Below are positions 1 through 8,614 of a stretch of DNA of 64,000 nt, one piece after another; position 1 is the stretch's first letter; every line of letters begins with the position of its first letter. This DNA comes from Halanaerobium hydrogeniformans (GTDB taxonomy: Bacteria; Bacillota; Halanaerobiia; Halanaerobiales; Halanaerobiaceae): assembly GCF_000166415.1 (NCBI RefSeq), contig NC_014654.1:806001-870000 (forward strand). The letters are read 5' to 3'. Below the pieces are notes generated by a model, which worked only from the letters and a program-made list of their open reading frames with translations, made no database searches and was not told the origin of the DNA. The translations under genes were made by a program, and so were the position numbers.

Positions 1-10
1 GGTGAATTTA

Positions 11-280
11 ATGAAAAAAAGAATTGGTGTTGTTGGTATTGTAGTAGAACAGCGAGAAAAGGTAGGGGACAGGATTAATAGTATTTTAAGCAAACATGTT
101 GAAATTATTATTGGTAGGATGGGTATTCCTTCTGCAGAACATAATTTATCGATGATTTCTTTAATTGTAGAAGGTACTCCAGATGAGATCGGTGCTCTTA
201 CCGGTCAATTGGGTAATCTTAAAGGTGTAAATTTAAAATCAGCCTTAACTTCTGTAGAAATAGAAGAGGAAGGAGAATAA
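11..280 (+). CDS. TM1266-type iron-only hydrogenase system regulator
   Basis: A small (89 aa) ACT/NikR-C-like protein of the family found beside hyd maturation genes and named after Thermotoga TM1266. It is thought to be regulatory, but its ligand is unknown. Visible features are the KKRIGVVGIVVE strand at the N-terminus, a hydrophobic middle (SLIVEGTPDEIGALTGQLG) and an acidic tail. An in-frame GTG lies at position 2 and an ATG at 11; I prefer the ATG, but the upstream ribosome binding site falls outside the window. It ends directly before hydG: the stop at 278-280 abuts the hydG ATG, and its last codons supply the AGGAG for hydG. Co-translation with hydG and hydE is therefore likely. Confidence 0.85.
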   Translation: MKKRIGVVGIVVEQREKVGDRINSILSKHVEIIIGRMGIPSAEHNLSMISLIVEGTPDEIGALTGQLGNLKGVNLKSALTSVEIEEEGE

Positions 281-1732
281 ATGAGTAAGCAGATAAATTA
301 TTTTAAAGAGGATTTTGGTGAAGATTATAGAACAGAAGTCTGTGATTATATAACAGACGGTAAAATAGAGTCAATATTAGATTCTGCTAAAAAGCCTGAC
401 AAAAAAGAAATTGAAAGAATTATTGCTAAAGCTTTAAAAATAAATGGAATTACCCCCCAGGAAGCAGCAGCTTTACTGCAGGTTGAAGATGAAGAGATGA
501 TCAATCAATTTTTAAATGCAGCCAAAAAGGTCAAAGAGAAAATTTATGGTAAACGACTTGTTATCTTTGCCCCTTTATATTTTGCCAATCAATGTGTTAA
601 TGACTGTCTTTACTGTGGTTTCAGAAAAGGGAATAAGGATATAGCAAGAAAAAAATTAAGTCAAAAAGAGATTATAAATGAAGTTGAAGCTTTAGAAAGA
701 GAAGGCCATAAAAGGCTTTTGGTTTTAACCGGTGAGGCACCAAATACAGATTTAGACTATGTAGTTGAAAGTATTAAAACTGCCTATTCTGTAAAAACTG
801 AAAATGGAGGAGAAATAAGAAGAATTAATGCTGAAATTGCTCCTTTAAGTACAGAGGACTTCAAAAAATTAAAAGAATCAGAGATTGGAACCTATACCTG
901 TTTTCAGGAAACATATAATAGAAAGGCTTATGCTGAGCTTCATCCATCTGGCCCCAAAAGTAATTTTGAATGGAGGCTTTCAGTGATGGATAGGGCCCAA
1001 GAAGCCGGAATTGATGATCTCGGAATTGGAGCTTTATTTGGTCTCTATGATTATAAATTTGATGTAATCGGCCTGCTCTTACATGCAGAATATCTTGACA
1101 AAAAATATGGAGTTGGTCCCCATACTATTTCGGTTCCCCGCTTAAATCCTGCCAGTGGTAGTCCTTTAACTGAAGTTCCGTATCCGCTTTCTGATGCTGA
1201 TTTTCGCAAACTGGTAGCTGTGTTAAGACTGGCAGTTCCTTATACAGGCATGATTTTAAGCACCAGAGAAAGCACTGAAATGAGAAATGAGCTCTTTGCC
1301 CATGGTGTTTCTCAGATAAGTGCTGGTTCAAGAACAACTCCAGGTGGTTATGAAAAAAAAGAAAAAAACAAAGAAGAACTGGCCCAGTTTTCACTCCATG
1401 ATTTAAGGCCTATTGATGAGATAATTACCGGTATAGCCAAAGATGGTTATATACCTAGTTTTTGTACTGCCTGTTACAGATTAGGAAGAACAGGAAAGGA
1501 CTTTATGGATCTGGCTAAACCTGGTAAAATCCAGGAATTTTGCCGTCCTAATGCAATGTTGACCTTTAAAGAATATCTTGAAGATTATGGAACGGAAAGC
1601 AGCATCAATCATGGAACTCAGTGTATAAGTAATCTAATGGAAGAACTGAAAAAAGATAATTCTAAATTAGCAGCAAATATTGCTCAAAAACTTGAGGCGA
1701 TTGCTGATGGTGAACATGACCTTTACCTATAA
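281..1732 (+). CDS. hydG: [FeFe]-hydrogenase maturase HydG (radical SAM tyrosine lyase)
   Basis: HydG cleaves tyrosine to p-cresol and dehydroglycine and makes the CO and CN ligands of the H-cluster subsite in the cytoplasm. At 483 aa it has the usual family length. The radical SAM CX3CX2C motif is at C105, C109 and C112 (CVNDCLYC). The HydG-specific C-terminal CX2CX22C motif for the second iron-sulfur cluster is at C395, C398 and C421, which separates it from the related ThiH. The start has an AGGAG at 271-275. It lies between the TM1266-type regulator and hydE, a standard maturation cluster; HydF and the hydrogenase itself are not in this window. Confidence 0.97.
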   Translation: MSKQINYFKEDFGEDYRTEVCDYITDGKIESILDSAKKPDKKEIERIIAKALKINGITPQEAAALLQVEDEEMINQFLNAAKKVKEKIYGKRLVIFAPLYFANQCVNDCLYCGFRKGNKDIARKKLSQKEIINEVEALEREGHKRLLVLTGEAPNTDLDYVVESIKTAYSVKTENGGEIRRINAEIAPLSTEDFKKLKESEIGTYTCFQETYNRKAYAELHPSGPKSNFEWRLSVMDRAQEAGIDDLGIGALFGLYDYKFDVIGLLLHAEYLDKKYGVGPHTISVPRLNPASGSPLTEVPYPLSDADFRKLVAVLRLAVPYTGMILSTRESTEMRNELFAHGVSQISAGSRTTPGGYEKKEKNKEELAQFSLHDLRPIDEIITGIAKDGYIPSFCTACYRLGRTGKDFMDLAKPGKIQEFCRPNAMLTFKEYLEDYGTESSINHGTQCISNLMEELKKDNSKLAANIAQKLEAIADGEHDLYL

Positions 1733-1750
1733 TTTTAAAGAGGTGTTGTA

Positions 1751-2803
1751 ATGAAAAATAAAAAAATAAAAGAGCTGGTTGATAAAGCAGCTGCTGAAGC
1801 TAATTTAAGTAAAAAAGAAATAATATATTTATTAGAACAGGATTTTTCTAAACTTGATTATTTAATAAAAAAAGCTGATCAAAAACGCAAAGAATTATTT
1901 GGAGATGAAGTCCATTTAAGAGCTATCATAGAAATTTCTAGTTACTGCAAACAAAACTGCCATTATTGTGGGCTTCGCAAAGACAACAGTGAGTTAGAGC
2001 GCTATCAGCTTGAGAAGGAAGAAATCATAACTGCAGCCAATCAGGCTGCTGAGCTGGGTTATAAGACCATTGTTATTCAGTCAGGAGAAGACGATTATCC
2101 AGCTCAAAAAATAGCGGAAATTATAAGAGAAATAAAACATAATAATGATATTGCTGTAACACTTAGTCTGGGTGAACGTGATTTTGGAGTCTATAAACTC
2201 TGGAAAGAAGCTGGGGCAGATCGCTATCTTTTAAAACATGAAACAGCAGATAAAAAACTTTATCAAAAATATCATCCCGGAATGAGTTTTGAAAATAGAA
2301 TTGAAAGTTTAAAGTATTTAAAATATCTAGGTTATCAAACAGGTAGTGGGGTAATTATTGGTCTGCCGGGCCAAAATGCAGAAACCCTGGCTGAGGATTT
2401 ATCACTATTAAAAGAACTTGATGTTGATATGGTCGGTTCTGGTCCTTTTATCCCTCATCAAAACACACCTTTAAAAAACAGCAGGCAGGGAACTTTAGAA
2501 ATGACCTTAAAATTTAATGCATTAAGCCGCTTATTATTGCAGTTGACCCATATTCCTGCTACAACAGCTTTAGGTACTATAGATGATTTTGGCAGACAAA
2601 AAGCCCTTCAGGCTGGAGCAAATGTTGTGATGCCTAATGTTACAGATAGCAAATACCGTCGTAAATATGAAATCTATCCAGCTAAAATTTGTATTGAAGA
2701 ACAAGCAGCTGACTGCAGACAGTGTATAGGTGGAATTATTAATTCTCTAGGACGTTTTGTAAGTACAGAGCGGGGAGATAGTCGAAAAATTAAAACTGGC
2801 TGA
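1751..2803 (+). CDS. hydE: [FeFe]-hydrogenase maturase HydE (radical SAM)
   Basis: HydE is the second radical SAM maturase of the H-cluster and acts on the HydG product. The 350-aa protein has CX3CX2C at C66, C70 and C73 (CKQNCHYC), followed by the BioB-like TIM-barrel pattern, including GVIIGLPGQN near residue 200 and the GSGPFIPHQNTP segment typical of HydE. The start has an AGAGGTG ribosome site. It is 18 bp downstream of hydG on the same strand. The stop codon lies inside the stem-loop that terminates the operon. Confidence 0.95.
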   Translation: MKNKKIKELVDKAAAEANLSKKEIIYLLEQDFSKLDYLIKKADQKRKELFGDEVHLRAIIEISSYCKQNCHYCGLRKDNSELERYQLEKEEIITAANQAAELGYKTIVIQSGEDDYPAQKIAEIIREIKHNNDIAVTLSLGERDFGVYKLWKEAGADRYLLKHETADKKLYQKYHPGMSFENRIESLKYLKYLGYQTGSGVIIGLPGQNAETLAEDLSLLKELDVDMVGSGPFIPHQNTPLKNSRQGTLEMTLKFNALSRLLLQLTHIPATTALGTIDDFGRQKALQAGANVVMPNVTDSKYRRKYEIYPAKICIEEQAADCRQCIGGIINSLGRFVSTERGDSRKIKTG

Positions 2804-2820
2804 TTAAAGCCAGTTTTTTT
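2792..2820 (+). terminator. Rho-independent terminator after hydE
   Basis: The arms AAAACTGGC (2792-2800) and GCCAGTTTT (2809-2817) are perfect complements around an 8-nt loop, followed by more T residues. The hydE stop codon is the start of the loop. It ends the regulator-hydG-hydE transcript before the convergent SulP gene. Confidence 0.85.
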
Positions 2821-2829
2821 GCTAAATAT

Positions 2830-4563
2830 TTAATTTTTATCACTTTCATTTTTCTCGCTTTCGTCTTCTTCGCTTTCACATTGGCTTGTTTTATCTTTAT
2901 CATTATAGCTTGTACTCATATTTAAGGCTTTATTTGTTGAAGCAAAATATTCTTTTTCGGGTTGGAAGATATTTTCCTCTCCAATTTTTTCTGCAATGCC
3001 TAATCTTCTTAGTATTTTAATGATTGTTTTATTAACTCCGGTTAAGATCACCTCTGAGCCTCCAGCTTGAACTTTATCTATAAATTCTTCTAAGACTCTA
3101 ATGATCGTAATATCTATTCTACAGACATTGCGGAGTCTAATTATATAATCGGTATCTTTAGTATAAAATTCTTCCAGCTGTTTTTTGAGGTCATCAGCAG
3201 CACTAAAATGAACTGCTCCTTTAAGATCAATTACTCTTGCTTGTTTGCTTTCAATTTTTGATTTATCACTATCTTCATGTTCGACATGGTGGAGATGGTA
3301 ACCTTTATCACTCTCTTTTTTATCATAATAGAGCATATCTATATCAGCTTTTTTGGAAATCTGCAGTACTACTACAAGTGAGACAAAAACTCCAAAATAA
3401 ATTGCCTGATCAAGATTTGGCAGGATAACAGTTGCTAAAAAAGTTGACCAAAAGATTATTGCATCTCCCTTTGTTGTTTTCATATTTTTTATTATTTCTT
3501 TAATATCAACAATAGAGATTGCAGCTGCAATAACCAATCCAGCTAGAACAGGAACTGGAACGAATGAGATTAAAGGTCTTAAAAAGACGATAAAGATTAT
3601 TATTGATAGGGCACAGAAAAACTGTGATATCCTATTTTTAGCTCCAGCAGTTAAATTGGCAAAAGTATTTGAAAAAGAAGCAGAAATAGCAAAACCACTG
3701 AAAAAGGAGATTATCATATTGGTAAGTCCCTGGCTTCTAAACTCCCTTTTGAAATTTGCAGTTTCTTCTGTTTTTAAGGAAACTGCCTGTAAAACAGCCA
3801 TGGTCTGAATTAAACCAAGTAAGGCGATAGAAAAAGCAGTTGTATAAACTTCACCTATTATCCCCCAATCAAAATTAACAATATTAAAATCAATAATCCG
3901 ACGGGGTATTTCACCAATCACAGGCACATAATTATTTAAACCACTTAAACTTGTAATAATTGTCATAATGATAACTGATAACAGATATTCAGGCAAATTT
4001 TCTTTTAATTTAGGTAGTATATAGATAAGGGCTATAGTAATAGTGCCAATTATTATGCTTAAATAATTTATTTCTGAGAGATTCGATATAAACTGCCAGC
4101 TTTTTGTCAAAACATTGTTCCCATATACAGTGACACCGGTAAAATTTTCTATCTGACTGAATAGGATTAAAACTGCAGCCCCATGGGTTAAAGCTACTAC
4201 CACCGGATGTGAAACATATTTAACCAGCTCACTTAAATTTAAACTGACAAGCAAAAACTGAAATAAACCGATCAAAAAGGTGGTTAAAAATATTACTTCC
4301 AGATAATTATCTCCCTGAAAATTGCTTAAACTACTGTAAAGTGCTACAGCCATCATATTTGTAGGACCAACGATCATATATTTAGAGACATTAAAGATAG
4401 AAGCACTTAACATCGAAAAAATCGAAGCATATATACCATAAATTGGATTAACACCAACAATTAAAGCATAAGCCATATTTTGTGGAAGTGCAATCGTGGC
4501 CGTTGTTAAACCACTAATCATGTCAGGTTTTAAGCTATCAATTTTTTTTCTTAAATCATCCAT
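2830..4563 (-). CDS. SulP-family anion permease with STAS domain
   Basis: A membrane anion transporter (SLC26/SulP family; sulfate, bicarbonate or dicarboxylate are possible substrates). The N-terminal signature LPQNMAYALIVGVNPIYGIYAS is present. About ten to twelve hydrophobic segments follow up to residue ~400. A cytoplasmic STAS domain (roughly residues 435-545, ARVIDLKGAVHFSAADDL onward) comes next. The tail is strongly charged and repetitive (ESEEDESEKNESDKN). I start at the ATG at 4563, because a GGGAGG sits 8-9 nt upstream; GTG codons lie further out. It diverges from the SLC13-type gene at 4706, and both are predicted anion carriers. Substrate cannot be told from sequence. Confidence 0.9.
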   Translation of the reverse strand: MDDLRKKIDSLKPDMISGLTTATIALPQNMAYALIVGVNPIYGIYASIFSMLSASIFNVSKYMIVGPTNMMAVALYSSLSNFQGDNYLEVIFLTTFLIGLFQFLLVSLNLSELVKYVSHPVVVALTHGAAVLILFSQIENFTGVTVYGNNVLTKSWQFISNLSEINYLSIIIGTITIALIYILPKLKENLPEYLLSVIIMTIITSLSGLNNYVPVIGEIPRRIIDFNIVNFDWGIIGEVYTTAFSIALLGLIQTMAVLQAVSLKTEETANFKREFRSQGLTNMIISFFSGFAISASFSNTFANLTAGAKNRISQFFCALSIIIFIVFLRPLISFVPVPVLAGLVIAAAISIVDIKEIIKNMKTTKGDAIIFWSTFLATVILPNLDQAIYFGVFVSLVVVLQISKKADIDMLYYDKKESDKGYHLHHVEHEDSDKSKIESKQARVIDLKGAVHFSAADDLKKQLEEFYTKDTDYIIRLRNVCRIDITIIRVLEEFIDKVQAGGSEVILTGVNKTIIKILRRLGIAEKIGEENIFQPEKEYFASTNKALNMSTSYNDKDKTSQCESEEDESEKNESDKN

Positions 4564-4705
4564 CACATCCACCTCCCGGCCTTTGAAAAATCTTTGCTTA
4601 TAGTTTAAAAGCTATACTGTTAAGATTCAATAATAATCTAGAAATATCCTCTATTTTTTGTTAAAATATAAATAAATGGTTTTAAGAATTGCTAGGAGGG
4701 AGATA

Positions 4706-6637
4706 ATGTTTAATCTTAAGAATAAGGTGTTATTTGTTTTATTAATAATCTTAATTTTAAGCAGTTTATTTTCTGCTAATATATTGGCCCAGGATATAAA
4801 TTTTGAAAATAATGGAGAACTGGCTGAACCAGAAAGTCAATTAAATGCCAGTATAATTTTTATAATGCTATTAATAGCTGTATTAGTAACTTTATTTATC
4901 TGGGAGCCCATGCCGATAAGTATGCTCGCGGTTTTGGTTCCTATTGCCCTGGCCTTTTTTATCAATTTAAGTAATATGACCGTTGAGGAAGCACTCTCAG
5001 GTTTTGGTAATTCTGCTACAATTACAGTTATGTCGATGTTCGTTTTTAGTGCAGGTATTCAGCGAAGTGGAGCTGTACAGCTTTTAGGTGATAAAATTTC
5101 TAAAATAACGGGTAGTAATCCCAGAAGGCAAATTGCCTTAATTTCTGCTCTGACAGGTTCAACTTCAGGCTTTATCAATAATACCCCGGTGGTTGCTGCC
5201 TTGATTCCCATGGTAAGAGAATTAGGGAGAAAAACTAAAGTTTCTCCTTCAAAATTATTGATTCCTCTTTCCTATACAGCGATGTTAGGTGGAACAGTAA
5301 CTTTAATCGGTACTTCAACCAATCTTCTGGCCAGTGAGGTTTCTGATAGGATTATCGGCCATCCTTTCCATCTTTTTGAGTTTACAGGTCTGGGGATTAT
5401 AGTTTTGTTTATCGGAGTTTTTTATCTTTTAACTATCGGATATAAGTTGATACCAGCTCGCCTTGATGTAGAATCCAACTTAACTGATGAATATGAAATG
5501 CGGGATTATTTAACAGAAGTTTTAATAGGAGAAGATTGTGTTTATGTGGGAAAAAGTGTTGCTGAAATTGAAGCAGATAAAGAACTTGATTATGATATTA
5601 TTAGAATAATTAGAAATGGCAAGCAGTTTATGGAACCTTTAAATGCCAAAACTATTAGACCAGGTGATCATCTAATTATTAGAGCTAAACAGGAAACTCT
5701 GCTCGAACTTGTCAAAAATAAGGGTATGACCACAATGGCTGAGCTTATAGTAAATGGTAAATCTATTGAACAGCCATTAAAAGGTGAGATCTTAGTTGAA
5801 ATAGTTGTCCCTGCTCACTCGCTTATGGTGAATAAAACCATGGAGGAAATCAACCTCCTACAGCGATATGACTGTAATGTTCTGGCTTTAAGACGTGGGG
5901 AAGAAATAACCCATCAAAAAATGACAGATTACCGCTTTAAGGCAGGAGACTTGATTTTAATGCTGGTTACTGAAAATACCTTAGAAAGAATGAGGGCTAA
6001 CAGTAACTTTATAATTGATAGAGAATATGATCCTAACTTTTTTGACCGCAAAAAAATGTATATATCTATTGCTATTTTAGCTTATTTTATAATTACCGTG
6101 GCTTTTAATCTGCTTCCCGTTGCAATTGCAGCTTTAAGTGGAGCTTTTATGATGGTTCTTAGTGGTTGTATAAATAAAAAGGAGTTTTTTAGTGCCATAG
6201 ACTGGGAGGTATATTTTCTATTATCAGGTTTGATCCCGATGGGGCTGGCAATAGAAAAATCAGGTACAGCTTCTTATCTGGCAGCCCAGATCTTAAATCT
6301 ATCTTCATTAATGCCACCAATTTTTATTATGATGTTAATCTATTTAATCACATCATTGATGGCAAATATTATCGGTAATAATGCCAGTGTGCTTTTAATG
6401 TTACCGATTGCGATTGGGACAGCTCAGCAGTTGGGTGTAAATCCTTTCGCTTTTGTTTTAACCACAACCTTTGCTGCCAGTGCTGCCTTTGCAAGTCCTG
6501 TTGGATATCAGACAAATCTGATGGTTTACAGTTCAGGAGGTTTCAAATTTAAAGATTTTATTGTTGTCGGGGCACCATTACAGTTGATTTTGACTGTAGT
6601 TGTCCCTTTATTGATAAGATTGTTTTGGGGATTCTAA
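4706..6637 (+). CDS. SLC13/DASS-type permease with two RCK_C (TrkA-C) domains
   Basis: A predicted ion-coupled anion transporter of about 643 aa. An N-terminal hydrophobic segment is followed by two membrane halves: residues ~45-260, with GSTSGFINNTPVVAALIPMV and GGTVTLIGTSTNLL, and ~455-640, with NIIGNNASVLLMLPIAIG. Two TrkA-C-like regulatory domains lie between them (about 265-440; each contains the pattern of an acidic strand followed by PGDHLIIRA or AGDLILMLV). The NTPV and GTSTN motifs are typical of this family. The ATG at 4706 has AGGAGGG at 4694-4700; an earlier in-frame ATG at 4676 has no ribosome site. Sulfate or another anion is the likely substrate. Confidence 0.88.
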   Translation: MFNLKNKVLFVLLIILILSSLFSANILAQDINFENNGELAEPESQLNASIIFIMLLIAVLVTLFIWEPMPISMLAVLVPIALAFFINLSNMTVEEALSGFGNSATITVMSMFVFSAGIQRSGAVQLLGDKISKITGSNPRRQIALISALTGSTSGFINNTPVVAALIPMVRELGRKTKVSPSKLLIPLSYTAMLGGTVTLIGTSTNLLASEVSDRIIGHPFHLFEFTGLGIIVLFIGVFYLLTIGYKLIPARLDVESNLTDEYEMRDYLTEVLIGEDCVYVGKSVAEIEADKELDYDIIRIIRNGKQFMEPLNAKTIRPGDHLIIRAKQETLLELVKNKGMTTMAELIVNGKSIEQPLKGEILVEIVVPAHSLMVNKTMEEINLLQRYDCNVLALRRGEEITHQKMTDYRFKAGDLILMLVTENTLERMRANSNFIIDREYDPNFFDRKKMYISIAILAYFIITVAFNLLPVAIAALSGAFMMVLSGCINKKEFFSAIDWEVYFLLSGLIPMGLAIEKSGTASYLAAQILNLSSLMPPIFIMMLIYLITSLMANIIGNNASVLLMLPIAIGTAQQLGVNPFAFVLTTTFAASAAFASPVGYQTNLMVYSSGGFKFKDFIVVGAPLQLILTVVVPLLIRLFWGF

Positions 6638-6663
6638 ATCAAAAAAATATCTAAAGAATATTC

Positions 6664-6704
6664 AACCTGGAATGGTATTAAAATTAATATTATTCCAGGT
6701 TTTT
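6664..6704 (+). terminator. Rho-independent terminator after the SLC13-type gene
   Basis: ACCTGGAAT (6665-6673) pairs with ATTCCAGGT (6692-6700), followed by TTTT. The loop is 18 nt and AT-rich. Confidence 0.8.
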
Positions 6705-6765
6705 AAGTTATTAAATAAATATATTTAATTTTTTTATTAAATTAATCAATTTTATTAAAAATATA

Positions 6766-6794
6766 TTTACAAATATTAATTTTTAGTTTATAAT
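6766..6794 (+). promoter_or_regulatory. Sigma-A-type promoter for the DUF2089 gene
   Basis: TTTACA (6766-6771), a 17-nt spacer and TATAAT (6789-6794), 27 bp before the ATG of the next gene. The surrounding 80 bp is almost pure A/T. Confidence 0.65.
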
Positions 6795-6820
6795 ATTAAA
6801 TATAGAGAGGGGTGAAAGAG

Positions 6821-7195
6821 ATGAGTTATCCAATTCCTGATCAATGCCCTAGCTGTGAAGCTAAATTATCTGTAAGAGAATTAAAATGTCAAAGCTGTCA
6901 GACCAGAATAATCGGTGATTTTTATCTTGACGAAATTTTTCAGTTAAATTATGAACAACAGCAATTTTTGAAAATTTTTATTAAAACCAGGGGCAATATT
7001 AAAAGTATGGAAAAAGAGCTGGAGATGTCTTATCCTACTGTTAGAAATAAACTTAATGAGCTTATCAAAAGTCTTGGCTATGAAGATGAACTGTTAGAAG
7101 AAGACCAGGAAGAAAAAAGAAAAGAAATTTTGGATATGTTAGAAGCTGGTGAAATTGAAGCTGCAGAGGCAGCCCAAAAATTAAAAGAACTTTAA
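6821..7195 (+). CDS. DUF2089 family protein (zinc ribbon plus helix-turn-helix)
   Basis: A 124-aa protein with an N-terminal zinc ribbon: CPSC at residues ~9-12 and CQSC at ~24-27, so four cysteines. A helix-turn-helix-like region follows (FLKIFIKTRGNIKSMEKELEMSYPTVRNKLNELI, ~45-80), then a short SHOCT-like tail (EILDMLEAGEIEAAEAAQKLKEL). The fold suggests a DNA-binding regulator; its target is unknown. The GAGGGG ribosome site at 6808-6812 favours the ATG at 6821 over the GTG at 6812. The gene downstream begins with the same SHOCT-like helix pair, and the two probably form an operon. Confidence 0.85.
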   Translation: MSYPIPDQCPSCEAKLSVRELKCQSCQTRIIGDFYLDEIFQLNYEQQQFLKIFIKTRGNIKSMEKELEMSYPTVRNKLNELIKSLGYEDELLEEDQEEKRKEILDMLEAGEIEAAEAAQKLKEL

Positions 7196-7230
7196 AGAGC
7201 TAAGAAATTAAAACTAAGGGGATGAATTAA

Positions 7231-7620
7231 ATGAATCAAGAAAGAATGAGAATTTTAAAAATGCTGCAGGAAGGCCAAATTAATGCTGAAGAAGCAGAAG
7301 AACTGTTAAGTGCTTTAGCTGATGTTGATTCAACTTCTCAAATCGAAAAAAAAGGCAGTAAAACTGAAGCTCAAAAGAAAAATAAAAAACATCTGAGAAT
7401 TATTGTTAATGAAAAAGGAAAAGAAAAGGTCAATATTGCGCTACCACTGGGGATAGCAAAAACTATGCTGAACTTTGTTCCAGGATCAGCTAAAGCAAAA
7501 CTGGCTGAAAATGAGATCAATTTAGATGCTTTAAGTCAAAGTTTTGAAGATCTCTCAGAGGAGAAAGAAATATTAAGGGTTGATGATGACGATGAAACCG
7601 TAATCATCAGAGTTGAGTAA
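7231..7620 (+). CDS. SHOCT-like domain protein of unknown function
   Basis: A 129-aa protein. Residues 1-30 (RMRILKMLQEGQINAEEAEELLSAL) are the helix pair seen at the N-terminus of YvlB/LiaX-type proteins and at the end of the preceding DUF2089 protein. A lysine-rich linker follows, then a small beta-rich domain (residues ~50-129) ending in DDDDETVIIRVE. No signal peptide or membrane segment is visible. Ribosome site AAGGGG precedes the ATG. It is 35 bp behind the DUF2089 gene; in related genomes such pairs often accompany envelope-stress genes, but nothing here proves that role. Confidence 0.7.
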   Translation: MNQERMRILKMLQEGQINAEEAEELLSALADVDSTSQIEKKGSKTEAQKKNKKHLRIIVNEKGKEKVNIALPLGIAKTMLNFVPGSAKAKLAENEINLDALSQSFEDLSEEKEILRVDDDDETVIIRVE

Positions 7621-7638
7621 AATTGTTAAATGTTTTAT

Positions 7639-7667
7639 TTGATTTACGAAATTTTATGTTATATAAT
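7639..7667 (+). promoter_or_regulatory. Promoter of the thiamin operon
   Basis: TTGATT (7639-7644), a 17-nt spacer and TATAAT (7662-7667). Transcription would start near 7674, about 35 nt ahead of the first TPP riboswitch. Confidence 0.65.
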
Positions 7668-7707
7668 ACAGGTAGAAAGAAATTAATAATAATTACTAAA
7701 AAATAAA

Positions 7708-7796
7708 AACTGGGGAGTCCGAACTGGAGGCTGAGAGGATGAATTTATTCATCGACCCATTGACCTGATCCTGGTAATGCAGGCGTAGGCATTAAT
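7708..7796 (+). promoter_or_regulatory. TPP riboswitch (THI element), first copy
   Basis: Conserved TPP aptamer blocks are present in order: GGGGAGTCC (7712-7720), GGCTGAGAGGA (7729-7739), ACCTGATC (7763-7770) and TGGTAATGCAGGCGTAGG (7772-7789). It lies between the operon promoter and thiT. The stem-loop at 7813-7850 is the likely expression platform, so thiamin pyrophosphate should shut the operon off. Confidence 0.96.
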
Positions 7797-7812
7797 AATT
7801 TTTAAAATCCTT

Positions 7813-7850
7813 AAACCCTCCGGTTCGTAATCCACACCAGGAGGGTTTTT
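7813..7850 (+). terminator. Riboswitch-controlled terminator that also hides the thiT ribosome site
   Basis: AAACCCTCC (7813-7821) pairs with GGAGGGTTT (7840-7848), followed by T residues. The 3' arm contains the AGGAGG-like ribosome binding site for the thiT ATG at 7854. The same hairpin could therefore stop transcription or block translation initiation when TPP is bound. Confidence 0.85.
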
Positions 7851-7853
7851 ACT

Positions 7854-8390
7854 ATGGAAAGCAAATTTTCTACTCGGATGTTAGCAGAAATTGGAGTTGC
7901 CGTCGCCTTAGCTGTAGTGTTGAATTTTTTTAAACTCTGGAGAATGCCCCAGGGTGGTTCGATTAGTTTAGAAATGCTGCCGATTTTAGTTGTTGCTTTT
8001 CGCTGGGGTTTTGGTGCAGGTGCTTTTAGTGGTCTTAGCTATGGTTTATTACAGTTGATGTTTGGAGCCTATATTATTCATCCCGTGCAGCTGATAATGG
8101 ATTATCCGCTGCCATATATGTTACTGGGTATTGCTGGCTATTTTACAATCAGAAAAGATGGAGTAATTAAGCCGCTTAATGTTCTGGTAGCTGTTGTTGT
8201 TGCCGGGGGAGCAAGGTTGATAACTCACATTTTATCAGGAGTTATTTTCTTTTCACAATATGCTCCAGAAGGTCAAAATGTCTGGGCATATTCTACAATC
8301 TATAATGCAAGCTTTTTAATTCCAACTTTAATTATTAACTATATTGTTATTTTGATCTTGTTGAAAAGTTTAAACACATTAGACACTTAA
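7854..8390 (+). CDS. thiT: Thiamin ECF transporter substrate-binding subunit ThiT
   Basis: The S component of an energy-coupling-factor importer for thiamin; the shared ATPase and T subunits are not in this window. The 178-aa protein has five to six membrane segments. It carries the ThiT signature MPQGGSISLEMLPI (residues ~31-44) and PVQLIMDYPLPYMLLG (~77-92), which contribute to thiamin binding in this family. It is the first gene after the first TPP riboswitch, and its ribosome site lies in the switch hairpin, which fits a vitamin uptake role. Confidence 0.93.
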   Translation: MESKFSTRMLAEIGVAVALAVVLNFFKLWRMPQGGSISLEMLPILVVAFRWGFGAGAFSGLSYGLLQLMFGAYIIHPVQLIMDYPLPYMLLGIAGYFTIRKDGVIKPLNVLVAVVVAGGARLITHILSGVIFFSQYAPEGQNVWAYSTIYNASFLIPTLIINYIVILILLKSLNTLDT

Positions 8391-8411
8391 AAAATTAAAA
8401 ACAAATATTCA

Positions 8412-8500
8412 CTAACACAGGGGAGCCATCTGGCTGAGAAAAGTTCTTACTTTAACCCTTTGAACCTGATCTGGATAATACCAGCGGAGGGAGATGTGCA
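8412..8500 (+). promoter_or_regulatory. TPP riboswitch, second copy in the same operon
   Basis: Aptamer blocks GGGGAGCC (8420-8427), TGGCTGAGAA (8431-8440), ACCTGATCTGG (8464-8474), ATAATACCAGCGGAGGGA (8475-8492). It lies between thiT and thiW, so thiW to tenA are gated a second time, independently of thiT. No clear separate promoter was seen in the short gap after thiT. Confidence 0.96.
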
Positions 8501-8540
8501 TTTTAAAAGTATCTAAAATATTTTGATATTTTTATAAAAG

Positions 8541-8573
8541 GCACAGTTCCTGACTCTGGGGCTGTGTTTTTTT
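8541..8573 (+). terminator. Terminator expression platform of the second TPP riboswitch
   Basis: CACAGTTCC (8542-8550) pairs with GGGGCTGTG (8558-8566; two G-U pairs), followed by seven T residues. It stands ahead of thiW and, unlike the first switch, does not overlap a ribosome binding site, so it should act on transcription only. Confidence 0.85.
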
Positions 8574-8614
8574 GTTTATTAATTAATATTTTTAGAAAAG
8601 AAAGGATGATGGAA

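Noticed and set aside
1125-1394. Minus-strand frame inside hydG
   Set aside because: Lies wholly within hydG and has no gene-like features.
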